64,000 nt of DNA, taken from Megamerina dolium (taxonomy: Eukaryota > Arthropoda > Insecta > Diptera > Megamerinidae). A program made the translations under genes and the position numbers. Each line of letters starts with the position of its first letter. Position 1 is the first letter of the stretch. Where the stretch lies: positions 106,462,917 through 106,526,916 of the forward strand of contig OY978525.1 of assembly GCA_963854835.1 (NCBI GenBank), in the 5' to 3' direction. This document shows, piece after piece, positions 1 to 12,659 of the stretch. The notes beneath the pieces are model-generated. The model was not told the origin of the DNA. It made no database searches and saw only the letters and a list, made by a program, of their open reading frames with translations.

Positions 1-1000
1 CGTAGATGTCAAACATAAAATTAAATTTCTGTCAACCCATAAATCGAAATCAAAGTAATCGTTAGTATGAAATGCAATCTTAAAAATCACCCACCCTGTA
101 CAACCAGCATCAGGTAAGTCATAGGAGTATGCCATACGAGTATAAATTATGCGCATAAAAAGTGCACTCAATCTAGATGCTGTGCAACTGATGATTCCAA
201 CGATATTGGTGATGATGATGATGATGATGATGCTTGCATGCATAATTTGCATTGAAAAAAATACTGCATTTTCTATTTAGCTCCTCTCCTGTGATAATGT
301 AATGTACGGCTCTTTGTCATTAAAGTTATAGAGCCAAAATAATAAAAGTGTGTATAAAATGAGGCTCTTTTATAATACCCAGCTGGGACCACACAAATTT
401 TCAAGTTTAATTAAAATTGTATGTAGAAATATATGTGAGATGAAAAAAAAAAGAAGAATGCTTTTGCACAAAATTAATAAAGCGTAAAAAGTGCAAATGT
501 GCGCTCATTAAAATGAGTGCAATATTTGTGGTGAGTACAAAACAAACACAAAAAAAAAAATTTAAAACAAAAACAAACAAAACAAAAGGAAAGGAAAAAA
601 GACAAACACCAAAATGTGAGCTCTACATTGAATTGGTAATCCTCATAATGGTATAGGAATTAAACAATAGACTGTAGAGTGTGAGTGTAATGGGTTATGG
701 TTGTGGTGCTTACCTTACTCTGTGATGCTTTCATTTAAGTACAGATTGAATTCAGGCACTTTGGCATAGAAGTAGAATATGAATATTATGGAATATATTG
801 AGACAAGATCCACAATATGCACGCAAATCGCCTTTGCGAAAGCACTAAATATGGCTTTACGCAGTACAATATTAATTTGCAATACTTGCCGCCATTTTAT
901 AGAAAACAAAAGGGGAAGCCAGCAAATCCTGTTAAAGGTTTTCTATCAAGCGAGGCTTAGAAATTAAGTTGCCTTTAGTATAATGCTTTTTTTTTTGCCG
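1..1000. other. AT-rich intronic DNA with a GAT microsatellite
   Basis: About eight GAT triplets lie at 210-232, and A-rich tracts at 440-600. A minus-strand frame ending at 715 lies beside GTAAG-like sequence but is not convincing as an exon. No gene is seen. Confidence 0.6.
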
Positions 1001-1004
1001 AAAG

Positions 1005-2165
1005 TATTACGAGGGCTACTATTTATATTTCGGGATCTTGCAACACTAATGTCAATAGCTAAAATCTGGCAACACCATAATAAAGTTCGACATTTTTTAG
1101 CAGAAACGTGCTCCCAATGTTTTGATGTACAAGTGCTATTTGTTTCGTTTACAGTGAGTTAAGAAAATCAATTTGACCAAAAAAATGGAAATTTCAAGAG
1201 AAGGTTTTCGTTGGTTATCAACAAGAATGTGTCGATGAACTCAGTTCTTTGTATGGCGATAAAGCACCATTATAAACCAGAGTAAATCGCTGTTATTGTG
1301 AATTCAATCCAGGTCTTAGTTCGGTCTCAGACGAATTCCGTGAGGGTCGTCAAAAATCGGTTGTTGTTCCACAAAACATCGATGCAGTGCATGAACTGAT
1401 AATGTAAGATCGTCATGTGACATATCGTGAGATAGAGGCATCATTGCACATTAGTTCCACTTCAATACATTCGATTTTGCATAAACAGTTAGTTGTAAAA
1501 ATAATTTGCAGTCGTTGGATACCTCATAAGGCTCGCGTCGATTGGTGTAGTGCTTCAAAAGACGAGTATAAAATCGTGACACGTGACGAATCATGGATCG
1601 GATTATGAACCGGAAACAAAACAGCAATCGATCGTGTAGGTGTTCCGTAACGAGTCAAATCCAACAAAAGTTGTTCAGGCACACAGCACATCGAAGCAAA
1701 TGGTCGCCTATTTCTTCGGCTGAATGGGCCATGTGGCCACTGTACCGTTTGAGCAACGTAAGACGGTCAATTCTGAGTGGTATGCGACCATTTGTTTGCC
1801 GAAAGTCTTCAGAGAAATTGGCAAAACCAATCGCCAAAGACGAATCATTCTCGATCACGACATGCGAGCTCTTACATATCTCGTCAAACAGGTGAATTTT
1901 TGATCAGTCAACACATCGAATTGACGACTCATCCTCCGTATAGTCTTGATTTCGCACCCAATGAATTCTTCTTGTTACGGAATATCAAAGGTAAACTGCG
2001 TGGTCAACGATTAACGAGCGCCAAATAAGCAGTTGAAACGTTCAAAAACCATGTTTTGAAAGTGTCTCAAGAGGAGTGGAAAACACTGTTATGACAAATG
2101 GTTTGAACGAATGCAAAAGTGCCATTGATTATCATGGTGAATATTTTGAAAAACAATTAGTAATT
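1005..2165 (+). mobile_element. Degenerate mariner-family transposon (D,D34D type)
   Basis: A broken transposase is spread over three frames. Recognisable blocks in order: an N-terminal DNA-binding part with DEFREGR (about 1331-1350) and the helix-turn-helix-like TYREIEASLHISSTSIHSIL (from about 1420); the first catalytic block TRDESW (about 1579-1596); LDHD with the second Asp at 1859-1861; and a third block PYSLDFAPNEFFL (about 1936-1975). Counted from the second Asp, the third catalytic residue falls on Glu of APNEFF where Asp is usual. In-frame stops and frameshifts make it inactive. The left end near 1005 (TTACGAGGGCTACT) looks like a mariner terminal repeat; no matching right repeat was found, so the 3' end is truncated or decayed. 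It resembles the mellifera-like mariners; subfamily is uncertain. Confidence 0.8.
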
Positions 2166-2169
2166 AAAT

Positions 2170-5100
2170 ACAATAGTATTAATAGAAATTGCTTAATGAT
2201 GTTTAAGGAAGCTTAGTGAAATTTGCTAGTTTTTCCTATCAATTTAGGTTTTCCTATCAATTTTAGCAAATTGTAACCAAATTTCACACTCAACATGTTT
2301 GAAGTTGATTCACAAAAGTTATTGTATTATAATCAAGAACTAATTATTTTGTGAAAATGAATTCTTTTGAATTGACATACGTATAGCGATGTATATGTGT
2401 ACGTATTTACATATATTAACGTGCAGAAGTCCAGTAGGAAATCAAATTATATTATGACTATCGACTATATCACATCTGACAGATCTGAAACAAGCTATAA
2501 ATTAAACATTGATCACTCTTATATTTCTACAAATATTTTAGTCACATCTAAGTGCATCACCAGCCCTCCGGGCAGCCATTTTAATCTATCTATATCAACA
2601 ACAACTTTGACAGAATTTTTGTTCTAATTTTGCGAACAATTTTATAGCAAAGACAAGTAAATATTTTACAATACAGTATGAATAATTAACTGACTTTAAA
2701 CATCTACCACATACATTTGTTTGTACAAATTTTTTATGCCTTCTATGCCCAACTGACTGTAAAGTCAAGCCAATTAATTTTTTATGCAACTTCCTATTCG
2801 GATGATAACTCAATATTCTCTTTTACGAAATCACAAAGGTGATGAAATTACCTTTGAAATGTTTTACTTTATAATTTTTGTGGTTTTTTTTTTAATATTT
2901 TTGTTTTTGATTTTTACGAGTACACAAATTTCAAAGCAATACTAAGGCCAACTAGAGAATACAGCACACAATTAAGTGTGTGTGTGTGTGTGTGATAATT
3001 ATATAAATTATACTTGTGTTAATGATAATTACGATATAATGAGGTATTTGGATAGCAAAATAATCATGATGATAATGATGATGATGATGATAATGACGTT
3101 GTCGGCGTTTATGATGATGTTTGCAATAAAATAAACATATATAGTATATATGTACATATTTGTTTGCTTATATGTACATATGTACATACGTCCATATACA
3201 AACAAACACAAGAGTTGTTTGACTTTTCAACATATCGAATATATGTATACATTAGGCTGGCAAATAAAAAAAAAATTTAGTTATAGCATTACTAAGATCA
3301 TATTATATTTTCCACTAAAATTTCATTAATCTTCAATATTAATTTTATGATAAACTAAAAATTTAGAGGATTCAAAATTCACATTACAGAATTTACTAGT
3401 CGAAGATGACATTTTTCCAACAATGATTCATAATTTGAAAATTGTAAATCAAATAACAACAACTATAAAGACATTTTTAAAGGAATGATAATCGCAATTT
3501 GTCTTCAAAATTGAGCCTGTATTTAAGAATTGTATTTTCGCGACCCACCTTAATGTTTATACACATGTAATTGAATAGTATGTAGTATACCAATAGTAAG
3601 CTCAAGTATGAATGCTTCCTAGATATGCTAACATCATATACAATTATTACACACACACACAAGTGAATATCCTTAGTTGCTAATCTTTTACATACGAATG
3701 GTACATTCCTTCAAGGCTTGTAAGTATATTAGTGTAGACTATGCATACAAATATATGTACATATATGTATGTGTGCTCACAATGTTAGTCATTTATTTTC
3801 AATTCTCTTTTAGCAAATTTGCGCCATTTTAATTGCTTTACCAAGAAAACATATATGATTTGACAGCGTGAGAGCGAGGAAGAGTATAGGCTTAAATATA
3901 AAATTAACCCCATTCCACCAACGACTTCATCACTATTATATATATATATATATATATACATATAATAGTGGAAAAGTATAAAGCCATAAATGCATTTCGT
4001 ATTTGTGTGGTGAAAACAAACACTAACAACAACAAACACAATAACAAAGAAATCTATAAAAGTTATATTTGTATGGCCTGCCTTTCTTCTTCAATGCATG
4101 GCGGCGGGTAATAAAAATATCAGTGTGGTTGGCTGGTTGGTTTGTATGTACATACATATATGCATCCGTGTGTACATCCGTCATCAAGGTGTATATAGAG
4201 GATATAGTTGTAAACATATTTACATACTTGTATTTACGTAGCAAGAATCATTAAAATTTTAACGACTTTTATCTGCTGTTGATGTTACTGCTGCAATATC
4301 CAACAGAAGCACAAATAAAATGAGCATCTAAATAAAAGACAACTTTAAGAATATTTCATAGAACTCTAATAAAGAGACATATAGTATGTAAGGAAAGACA
4401 AGTCAATGAATGTGGAGAATGTAAGAGACATGTACATATGTGATTGTCACCGTTTCATGACTCTTGTATACATATGTATATGTATGTGCGTATATGTCTG
4501 CTTCAGCAATAATGTACGATAGAATAGAAATAGTAAATAAGTAAAAAAAAAACCAAAGTTTTCCACATATGAACTAAAATGACGATGACGATGACAATGG
4601 CAAGTTATTATCTGTGAATATGTTCAACTATGGTGTAAAGAACAAGAAGTGGTATTATGCATAATAATACATAATTACAATATTTCCAAGATGAAGGATG
4701 TAAAGAAAATTATAGTGTTCTTATTTAGTGTGAAAATTTAAATTATTGCAGATATAAGTATGTATATTTAATAAGATTTTTACAAGATAACACAAGACAA
4801 CACAAGATAATAATAAAAGAAAGCTAAAATAAAAAAAATATTCTTAAAAATCATTTTAGTGACATATGGAATTCACATCATGACATGGCAAAAACTAAAA
4901 TTATTGTAGTTATATATTTAATAAGGTTTCAACAACACTTTTTGTTGAAGAATCAAAAGACAACTAAAAAAATTTGTTAACAATCACTTTAGTAACGTAT
5001 GAGATCCAACACCATGGCGTATGATTTATTATTATTACCATTCAAATGGTTTTGGATGTTTGTACTGTACTGTTACACTACTACATCGTTTATTTGGAAA

Positions 5101-5315
5101 TATTGCAATTTAAATTGAACTAAAATTAAATTACATTTTAAGTGCAATCACGACAAGCTAGAGGTCAGAAAGTCGTGAGTTTCTGATTGGGTCAACTTCA
5201 GATGTCTTACTCGTTGTAAAAACGATAATATATAGCTTTCCATTCAGCGCTAAGTACTTAGCAATTCTTCTGATAGTAATATGTTGCCATGACTAAAATA
5301 ACTTATATTATAAAT
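2170..5315. other. AT-rich intronic DNA, simple repeats only
   Basis: Holds a TG tract near 2977-2994, ATG/GAT repeats around 3066-3120, a TA tract near 3937-3957 and many ATGTACATA-like motifs. No coding pattern or transposon homology is recognised. Confidence 0.6.
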
Positions 5316-5319
5316 AAGA

Positions 5320-6110
5320 CTGTGAAGAGCATTTTTGGGGACGGAATGATTTCAACTCAGGATGAAAGACCTAGATCCATATAGTAAAACCTACAAAACT
5401 TGTGGAATTTTCAGGCCAATTTTTTTTATTGGTAAAATGAAGTTTGCAATTTTTTTTTTTGCTGGGAGAAAAAGGAAAATTTAAATACAAATTTTATTCA
5501 AGCCAAAACGTTGTACTGGACCAGATTTGGGTGCCAAATATAGTGTGTAAAAATTGTTACCAACGTCTAATGGATTGGAGAAATGGAAGACATGAATCCG
5601 TGCTACATATTCACCACAGCAGTAGTAAAAGCAGTTGAGGTCTGATTTGCATACTTCCATTACAATTGGGACATAGGTAATGTTCTTAAAAAAAAAAAAA
5701 AATAAGAATTGTAGCCAAAGGTATATTTTGATTAGGATAACAGCTATATTAATTTGCAAAGTAAATGCTACTAATCAGAGAGCATAAGATATTGTTGCAT
5801 ATTTGAAAGACACATATTTGTTTTCTAAGGACTTTTGCGTTCTTTCTATAAAGATTTTGTCTGAGAATACCCCTAGTGAAATTTTTCTAGAACATTTTAA
5901 CCCTCTAGCAGCTTTGCAAATGCAATTTCTTTCAGACTTTTCCACAAAGGAGTCAAAACGACCCTTTCGTGAGAGAGCTACAGGGTTAAAATATTCGGCA
6001 AAATTATTCCTCGTAAAATTTTACTGCATGTACTCGAACTGCATATTTCGCTTCGATATGAATTTTAACCCTTTACTCCACTTATTCTAAAAACACTCAG
6101 GCAAAAAAAA
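5320..6110. mobile_element. Family A repeat, composite with outward halves
   Basis: The left part (5330-5455, with a GAAAGACCTAGATCCATA block) matches the minus-oriented end of family A seen at 61.3 kb. The right part (5800-6090) matches the same family in plus orientation: TAGTGAAATTTTTCTAGAAC, AACATTTTAACCCTCTAGC, a GGGTTAAAATATTC return arm, and a downstream block ending near AACACTCAGGC. The two halves therefore face each other around a non-homologous middle. Repeated members at 20.6, 53.3-54.2, 58.6-59.4 and 61.3-61.8 kb show it is a dispersed element. The superfamily is not identified. Confidence 0.65.
5462..5638 (+). pseudogene. Cys-rich coding scrap inside family A copy
   Basis: A short open stretch encodes a Trp-Val-Pro-x-x-Val-Cys-x-x-Cys pattern, about eight residues on Leu-x-x-Trp, then Asn-Gly, ending at TGA. 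This resembles a repeated arthropod protein family I remember with a 'SWAPH-VC-C-L-W-G' signature, found in many uncharacterised, often transposon-linked, insect ORFs. Function is unknown. It has no intact start or continuation, so it is a fragment. Confidence 0.35.
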
Positions 6111-6149
6111 AAAACAAAAATAAATAAATAAAATAAAATAAAATAAATA

Positions 6150-6250
6150 TGTGGCACTTATAAGCACCAAAGGGCTCTTTTGCCGAATTTCTCTTTCAGT
6201 ACTGTTGTGCGTATTAAATTTTGGACATTATTAGAAGGGACCTACTTACA
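6150..6250 (-). mobile_element. tRNA-SINE 3'-half fragment
   Basis: On the minus strand this matches the 3' half of the SINE at 52.7 kb: AAGTAGGTCCCTTCTAAT, then CGCACAACAGTACTGAAAG, then a GAGCCC-TATAAG segment. The tRNA-like head is absent. Confidence 0.6.
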
Positions 6251-6254
6251 TTAA

Positions 6255-7825
6255 ATTAAATTATTAAATTTTAAATTATTTTAAATTAATTATATTTAAT
6301 CAAAATTTTTCCAATTCGTTAGAAATCCAATTAATGACAATTATTGGTTTTTTAAAATATTTTGAATTGTTTTTTTTTTCCAATCAAATCAATAGTTTTT
6401 ATGCTCCATGTTGTCGCTCTCATTAAAGTAAGGGTTAGTACAATTAGACAATTAGTAAGGTGCCGTTAACTTGTTTTGCTTTCATGTCAGAATTATCTAA
6501 TTTTGATCTTAAATCATTTTTATAAATTTTCTGCTGAGGTTTTTTCCGAAAAATTAACTAGATATCACTAGAGGGACATAATATCACGTATTGATGAAAA
6601 ATATAATTGATTAAAAAATAGCAAAAAGTGACATTCATTTAGGTAACTTCAAACTTGCATTTCAATAAAAAAAAAAAACCATAAAAACCATCACTTTAAA
6701 TATAGCATGTAACTTAGGTAATTAACATCATGTATTTAAATACAAACAATAAAAATACACCACAGTGCTATTTGTAGTAATTAGTTTAAATAAACGTTTT
6801 CATTGAATTTTTAATTTAAATAAGATAAATTTAATTAAAACAGTAATAAAACTGCAAAACAAATTTAACATACAGATATTTGTGGTGGTGAGTACACATA
6901 TTGGAATTTCATGTGATTACAGATCATGTACCAGCATGAAACTATTACACTCTTATTAGTCCCTCTCTCTCTCTCTCAACTTTTACCGGCAACTACAGTC
7001 AATGTCGTTGCTTGCATACACGTCCATTTGTCCAACATTATCATCAGCAGCAGTAGCAACAACAGCAGCAGCAATTATCGTTTTGCTGTGCTCAAGTAAT
7101 TCTATTTTATTATAACCTTTATTTTTTTTTTACTTATACGATTATATCCCATTCCTATAAATAAATAGGGATGTATGAACTGTATATGTTAAATTTTTGA
7201 TGGTAGCTGGTTTCACAATTACAAGATCTAGAAGGTTTTCATATGCGAGGTTATAACCTTCAAATGAAAAAAATTCACATATTTACGAAATAATAATAAC
7301 AACAAAACTTATACAGATATACATAAGCTAACATCCATATATAGAATCCTGCAGATGAATACATATATAAATATTCATGAATTGCAATTATATTAGTGTG
7401 AAATGACAGCAATGGCAACAACAGCATATCAGTGATGGTTATGTAGGTTTCAATGATGTACTACTTACTATTGGGTATATACGCTTGCATACATACATCG
7501 TGCTAAATTGTGATCTCTAATGGTAATGGTGTGTTTGTGGTTTGATGCTATAATACATGAGTATGTATGGACACATATCAAATATGTGCATAGATTCATA
7601 TAAAACATATCAACATTTATGTATGTATATACACCTAGTATAATATGTATCTATACATGTTGGTTGTTTGGTTTCGTTGGTTGCAGAGCATGTGTTGTAA
7701 ATTCATGTTGTGTATGTGATATGGATGTACCTATACTATTTGCTATAATGCAATTTATATATGCAAATTTATTTTATTATAATTAGTGAGGTATGAAAAT
7801 GTTAAAATCTATATCAATATTAATA
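6255..7825. other. AT-rich intronic DNA, no gene seen
   Basis: Contains a CT tract (about 6961-6979), a CAG/CAA-rich stretch (about 7045-7076) and tephritid-like TATGTACATA repeats. No coding or transposon pattern is recognised. Confidence 0.55.
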
Positions 7826-7827
7826 TA

Positions 7828-9112
7828 CAGGGTGATTTTTTAGCAACTTTCTTTTTGGCAACACTATTTTTGGCAGCTCAGCTGTTTTCGTGTAACATGT
7901 TACTGTCAAACATGTTCAGTTGGGTCAATAATTTAACCATGAATCGACTTACAAACGAACAACGCTTGTAGATTATTGAATTTTATTATCAAAATTAATG
8001 CTCGGTTAAGAAAATGCATAGTGCACTTATTCCATTTTATGGTCCGTTTGGATGACCTTCTGAGGTGGCTATTCGGAATCTTGTGACTAAATTTCGTACC
8101 AAATTTACATTATTGGATATTAAACCATCAACACGCATACGTAGAGTGCGGTCGGAGGAAAATATCGCAGCTGCATTCGCCAGTGTTGTTGATGACCGTG
8201 AATTATCGATTCGGCGCCGTTGGCAGCAATTGGGCCTCTAGTACTCCAATACGTGGAAAATTTTGCGGAAAAATTTGGGTGTAAAACCTTTTAAAATACA
8301 GCTGGTGCAAGAATTGATGCCACACAACCTACCACAACGGCTAACTTTTGGTGAATGGGCGCTGGCAAAGTTGGATGAAGATCCACTTTTTTTTATCGGA
8401 AAATTGTGTTCAGCGACGAGGCTCATTTCTGGTTGAATTTATTCGTGAACAATCAAAATTGCCATATTTGGTGTGAAAAGCAGCAGAAGCAGAAGAACTG
8501 CAAATGCATCACGAAAAATGCACTGTTTGGCACTGATTATGGGCCGGTGGCATCATTGAACCATAATGATTTTCAAAGACGACGAAGGTCGAAACGTTAC
8601 TGTGAATGGCGAGCGTTACCGTGCGATGATCATAAACTTTTTTTTTTTCCAAAATGGAAGAGCTGGACTTGGTTGACATGTGTTTTCAACAAGACGGTTC
8701 CACATTCCACACAGCACGCGAAACAAAGGACCAATTGAGAGGCGAGTTCGGTGAACAGTTTATTTCACGTTTGGGGACGGTCAATTGGCCGCCCAGATCG
8801 TACGATGTAACGCCTTCAGAGTATTTTTTGTAGGGCTATATTAAGGCGTGTATCTAAAGCGACAAGCCCGCAATGTTTGATGCACTGGAAGTAGAATATA
8901 TTCGTGAGATACCGACCGATATGTTGGAGGGAGTATGCCAAAATTGGTTCCAGCGTACGAACCATTTGAGGCGCAGCCGAGGTCAACATTTACATGAAAG
9001 CATCTATAAACATTGAATTACATATATGGTTCTGTCGACTCAAATAATGATTTCATACATTTCTCTAAATTATAAGTTTTTTTTTAAATCAAATTCGAAA
9101 GCCTTTAAAAAA
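7828..9112 (+). mobile_element. rosa-like mariner (DD41D-type), inactive
   Basis: Left end CAGGGTGATTTTTTAGCAAC follows TA; a decayed right inverted copy, AAAAAATCAC, lies at about 9100-9109. The transposase start MNRLTNEQRL (7938) is followed by a stop soon after. Later blocks are a VTKFRTKFTLLDIKPSTRIR segment (about 8083), SDEAHFWLN with Asp codon 8415-8417, FQQDGS with Asp codon 8693-8695, and WPPRSYDVTPSEYF with Glu codon 8819-8821. Exactly 41 residues separate the second and third acidic residues, which fits the rosa (DD41D) lineage known from Ceratitis, but here the third is Glu. Multiple stops and frameshifts make it dead. Length about 1.28 kb is normal for a mariner. Confidence 0.85.
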
Positions 9113-9114
9113 TC

Positions 9115-10590
9115 ACGAATGAAAATAAATTTTTTTAAATTGCTAAGCTTGATTCAGATGCCATAGTATGCAAATTTTTCCAATAATTTTATTACTAAAA
9201 AAGTGATTCTACTTCTTTTATTTTTTAATAAAGAAAAACAAAAAAAAAATACAATTTATTAATTAGAAATTAATTCCAATCACAAAGGGAATTTCATAGC
9301 ACACATCAGGTTGTTTTGATTTTGAAAAAGAAAAAAAAATTAAAATTATCATCGGTTTTTGATGAAAAAGCCTGTGACAGCATTATGCAAAGGATGAATT
9401 TCATATTTTAAATTTGCAAATATACAAATTTTCAATGTAAATATTTAAAATAATATGAGTATCATGATTATTCCATTTATTTGCATACGAGTGTGTACAC
9501 AGTTATACACTTGTCACATTCATTTCCCAATTATAATGCAAGCAACCAAACAACCAATGAGTATATATGCTGTCATCCATAATGCCTACCACCCATGTGA
9601 ATGTTGTTAGATGACGCATACATAATAATAAGTGGCAACAAAAATTACACCCCATAATATTCCTATCATAAAATTGTATGCAACTATGTTGGAAATAAAC
9701 AAACCAACCGGATTGAAGTGGTACTCAGGTGTAACACAATTTGTAATGACATTTCCGTCGCAATAAACTAATGTTGAGTACTCTAAATGACAATGTTGAT
9801 GATGATGATGATGATGATGCGAAGGCACAATGAAATGCATTCAGACAGATACTACTACTATATAAATACATCCTACACTTACTTTAAAATTTATACTAGA
9901 ATTGTTGAATTAGGAAGTATTCATTCTTCAACAACCAACTATGAATATCTCCAAGATGATCTATGTTGCTAAATTCACAGCCACAAATGTAAAATATTCA
10001 TAGGCAAAATGCAACGAAGTAAGTAGTGTGGTTGCTTAGCAAAAAAAATGAATATCAAATAAATAGACAAATCTATTACTAAAACTACATATCAGCATAT
10101 ACTCGTAGAACAGAGCAACACAACGAATAGACAGTCGAAGAAAATACCATAGAGTTGAAGAGAATTCATTTAATAAATTGCTGGCTGTATTGTTGGAATA
10201 CATTATGACTGAAGTTGCATCCCAGTTGTACGTGTCATTGGACTATGCATATTGAAAATATCTTTTATCGGGTAACTCTCGTCTGTATGGGGTTGGTGAA
10301 AAAGTATCGAACATTTTTCAATCAAAGTGTAAAAATATATTGTAATTGGTTTACCATTAGTACACTTTTATTTGAATTACTAATTAATAACACCTTATGA
10401 TACACCATTCCCTTTAGTCCTACCAAATATTTACATTACTTTTCTCTTCACTGTTTGCTCAGTTTGGACTACGGTGTTCTCATGATTGAATCGTGATTGA
10501 ATCTTTCAGTAGTGAATGATCTATGGGTGTTCGATTAAAGTTTTTACAATCAACTCATGTGCTGTCTACAATAATATAAATATGTGGCAC
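9115..10590. other. AT-rich intronic DNA with GAT microsatellite
   Basis: GAT repeats lie at about 9796-9820. A GGGGTTGGTGAAAAAGTATC stretch at 10289-10308 looks like the end of another mariner-type element but carries no transposase blocks. Nothing else is recognised. Confidence 0.45.
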
Positions 10591-10591
10591 T

Positions 10592-11515
10592 TAAAGCCCT
10601 TAGAAGGGACCTACTTATATTAGCCGGTTCCGAACGGCAGAACCCTTGTGACATCACTTTGTGTAAAATTTTTGAAAAATCGATTTTTTTTTACATTTTT
10701 CGCATCTTTAACGAGAGCTTCTGCAGTATGAGGAAGGGGAAGTTTATGGTCCTGGTATTGCAGATTAAATGTGAGTCTATAATATAGAGTTTTGTTGTGT
10801 TTCCAAACTTTGAAAGCGTTTTTCTCGAAACCATATTTTTGAATTTTGTGGACAGGATTAAAAAAAATCTAATTAACCGATTGACTTGAAATTTTGACAG
10901 ACTCATTAATACAGATAACTGAAGGTACCCACGTAGCGGTTTTTCGAATTTTTTTTTTTTCAATTTTACAGCAGTTTTTATATCGAAAAAAAAAAGCATG
11001 AAAACGAGTAATTTTTATAAAAACAACTGCCATTTCTTTAATTTTTAAAATTTCGTCAAAATCCTACGTCAGTACCTCAACGATATAAACAGAAATAAGA
11101 TTTTTTTGTACTTTTTGCGTTTTAGATAACTGGTTCGAGCGGAATCTTGCCCACAATTTCGGTATTTCATTTTGAAGGGGTCACTTTGAACGCCCTTCAT
11201 GAGTACAAGCCTTCGGATTACACTATTGGAAAAATTTACTATTGAAATATAAGCACAAACCTTCAAAATAACGTAAAACTTATTCTTATTTTCGAATTAG
11301 TTCTCCTAACGAAAATTCCCGAAAAAGCGTTCGAAATACCGCGCTCACACAGGTGGACCCCCTTAACTTAGTTTTTTGTCACAGAGCTCTTTTAAGAACC
11401 ATTTTTGGCAAATTGTTACTACCGGAAGAATTGCCAATTTTCAAATTTTGTTATGCTTCAGCCTACAGATCAGATGGCCAACATACTAATCACTGAGCTA
11501 CGGCACCCACTTTCA
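10592..11515 (-). mobile_element. tRNA-SINE copy split by a ~0.7 kb insertion
   Basis: The SINE 3' part (minus strand) lies at about 10596-10665, with TAGCCGGTTCCGAACGGCAG and GTGACATCACTTT. The 5' tRNA-like part lies at about 11378-11515, with the complement of the A and B boxes (CACTGAGCTACGGC near 11491-11504). In the 14.57 kb copy these two parts are continuous. The intervening 10672-11375 is unrelated, with many TTTTTC/GAAAAA tracts, and is inferred to be a later insertion into the SINE. Confidence 0.65.
10672..11375. repeat. Unclassified insert within the SINE
   Basis: About 700 bp of AT-rich sequence with phrases such as TTTCTCGAAACC and GATTGACTTGAAATTTTGAC that read like a degenerate dispersed repeat. 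No coding motif was recognised. Confidence 0.4.
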
Positions 11516-11699
11516 AAGTGTAATCAATATAATTTTTTTTTTTAGCTCCGATTATGTCAACCAAACCCCCATTCGCGGGAATCTTTATTTTTTTCCATTT
11601 TTCATTTTCATCCGAAGAAAGGTCCAGCGAAAAGTCATCCAATGCTGTGTGAGGTTCATGGTGAAAATGCTTCATTATTTTCAACTTGTGAAATTTGTG

Positions 11700-12190
11700 T
11701 TAGACGGTTCTGAAGTGGTGTTTTTGATACAAGCGATAAAGAGCTTGAGAGAAACCAACCTCCAGCTTCCTACGGTACCAATTGGAGCACTTTGAATGGA
11801 CGTACTACCCTCCTTGGTGGGGGTCGAGGCCTACCTAAAACCTCTTCTGATCTAAGGTGTCAGCACTCTGGTTGTAATGCAACTCCACATCGAGTATCCC
11901 ACGCCTTTTGACGTGGAATACTCTACTCGCGTGTTCTTTGGGTTACCTCAGTCATCACGAAAACCTCCCCGAAGGGCCGTTCCCAACTATCAGGTTGGAG
12001 GGATTCCAACCTGATCACCCGTGGTACCAAATTTAAAGTCTTTTGGTAAGACCTCGTAGCCGAAGCTATTACCAGTTTCAGCCCCAATCGGCTCTGGACT
12101 AGTAGCCTTGAGGTACAAAGGGATGTCTTTTTTACATTGTACATATTATTAAAATGGATCTCATCTCTTACGACAACGCTAATAGGAAAA
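11700..12190. repeat. GC-richer unclassified repeat-like block
   Basis: Base composition is clearly less AT-rich than the surroundings, with an inverted pair CAACTATCAGGTTGGA / GGATTCCAACCTGATC at about 11986-12017 and a CCACGCCTTTTGACGTGG palindrome at about 11899-11916. No convincing frame. It may be an untranslated part of a retroelement; it directly precedes the mariner fragment. Confidence 0.35.
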
Positions 12191-12209
12191 AGACATATGT
12201 GAAATCTGG

Positions 12210-12655
12210 CCAATCAGCCAAATCGACTCCAAAGCCAAATATCCATAGTTCGGCGGTGACGCTGTGTATCTCGTGGGATCAGAAGATTGTGGTGTATTAT
12301 ATTATTTGCTAAAACCTGTGAAACCATTAATGGGGAATGTTACCGACAACAATTCACAAATAGAACATTAAACCAAAGACACGAGTTATTGATTTTCTAT
12401 CATGGCAATGCTCGGCTACATGATGCGCAGCCCATTAAAACCTATATGGAAAATAGCGAATGGGAAGTATTGTATTATCCCACCTACCGTATAGCCCCTT
12501 CTGACTACCGGAATAAGCTTCACTTCAGTTGAGGGTATCAAAAATTGGGTCGATACGTTCTTAGCACCCGGCTTGGCTTGGTCGGAATTCATGCGCTCCC
12601 TCAAATTTGTAACTTCTGAAGGAAAGTAATTTGAATAAAACATATTATATAAAAT
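12210..12655 (+). mobile_element. 5'-truncated mariner fragment
   Basis: C-terminal half of a mariner transposase, broken into frames. The order is a Trp-Asp-Gln-Lys block before VVYY (about 12278-12300), KTCETINGECYRQQF (about 12309-12356), then HGNARLHDAQPIKTY where the usual HDNARPH has lost its catalytic Asp (Gly instead), then a shortened RIAPSDY block (about 12490-12510). After a frameshift come residues like the usual mariner C-terminus. N-terminal half and both terminal repeats are missing. Confidence 0.75.
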
Positions 12656-12659
12656 ATGT

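Noticed and set aside
715..909. Minus-strand frame ending beside a GTAAG motif, possible exon
   Set aside because: The frame stops before the donor-like motif, composition is not protein-like, and no acceptor or homology supports it.
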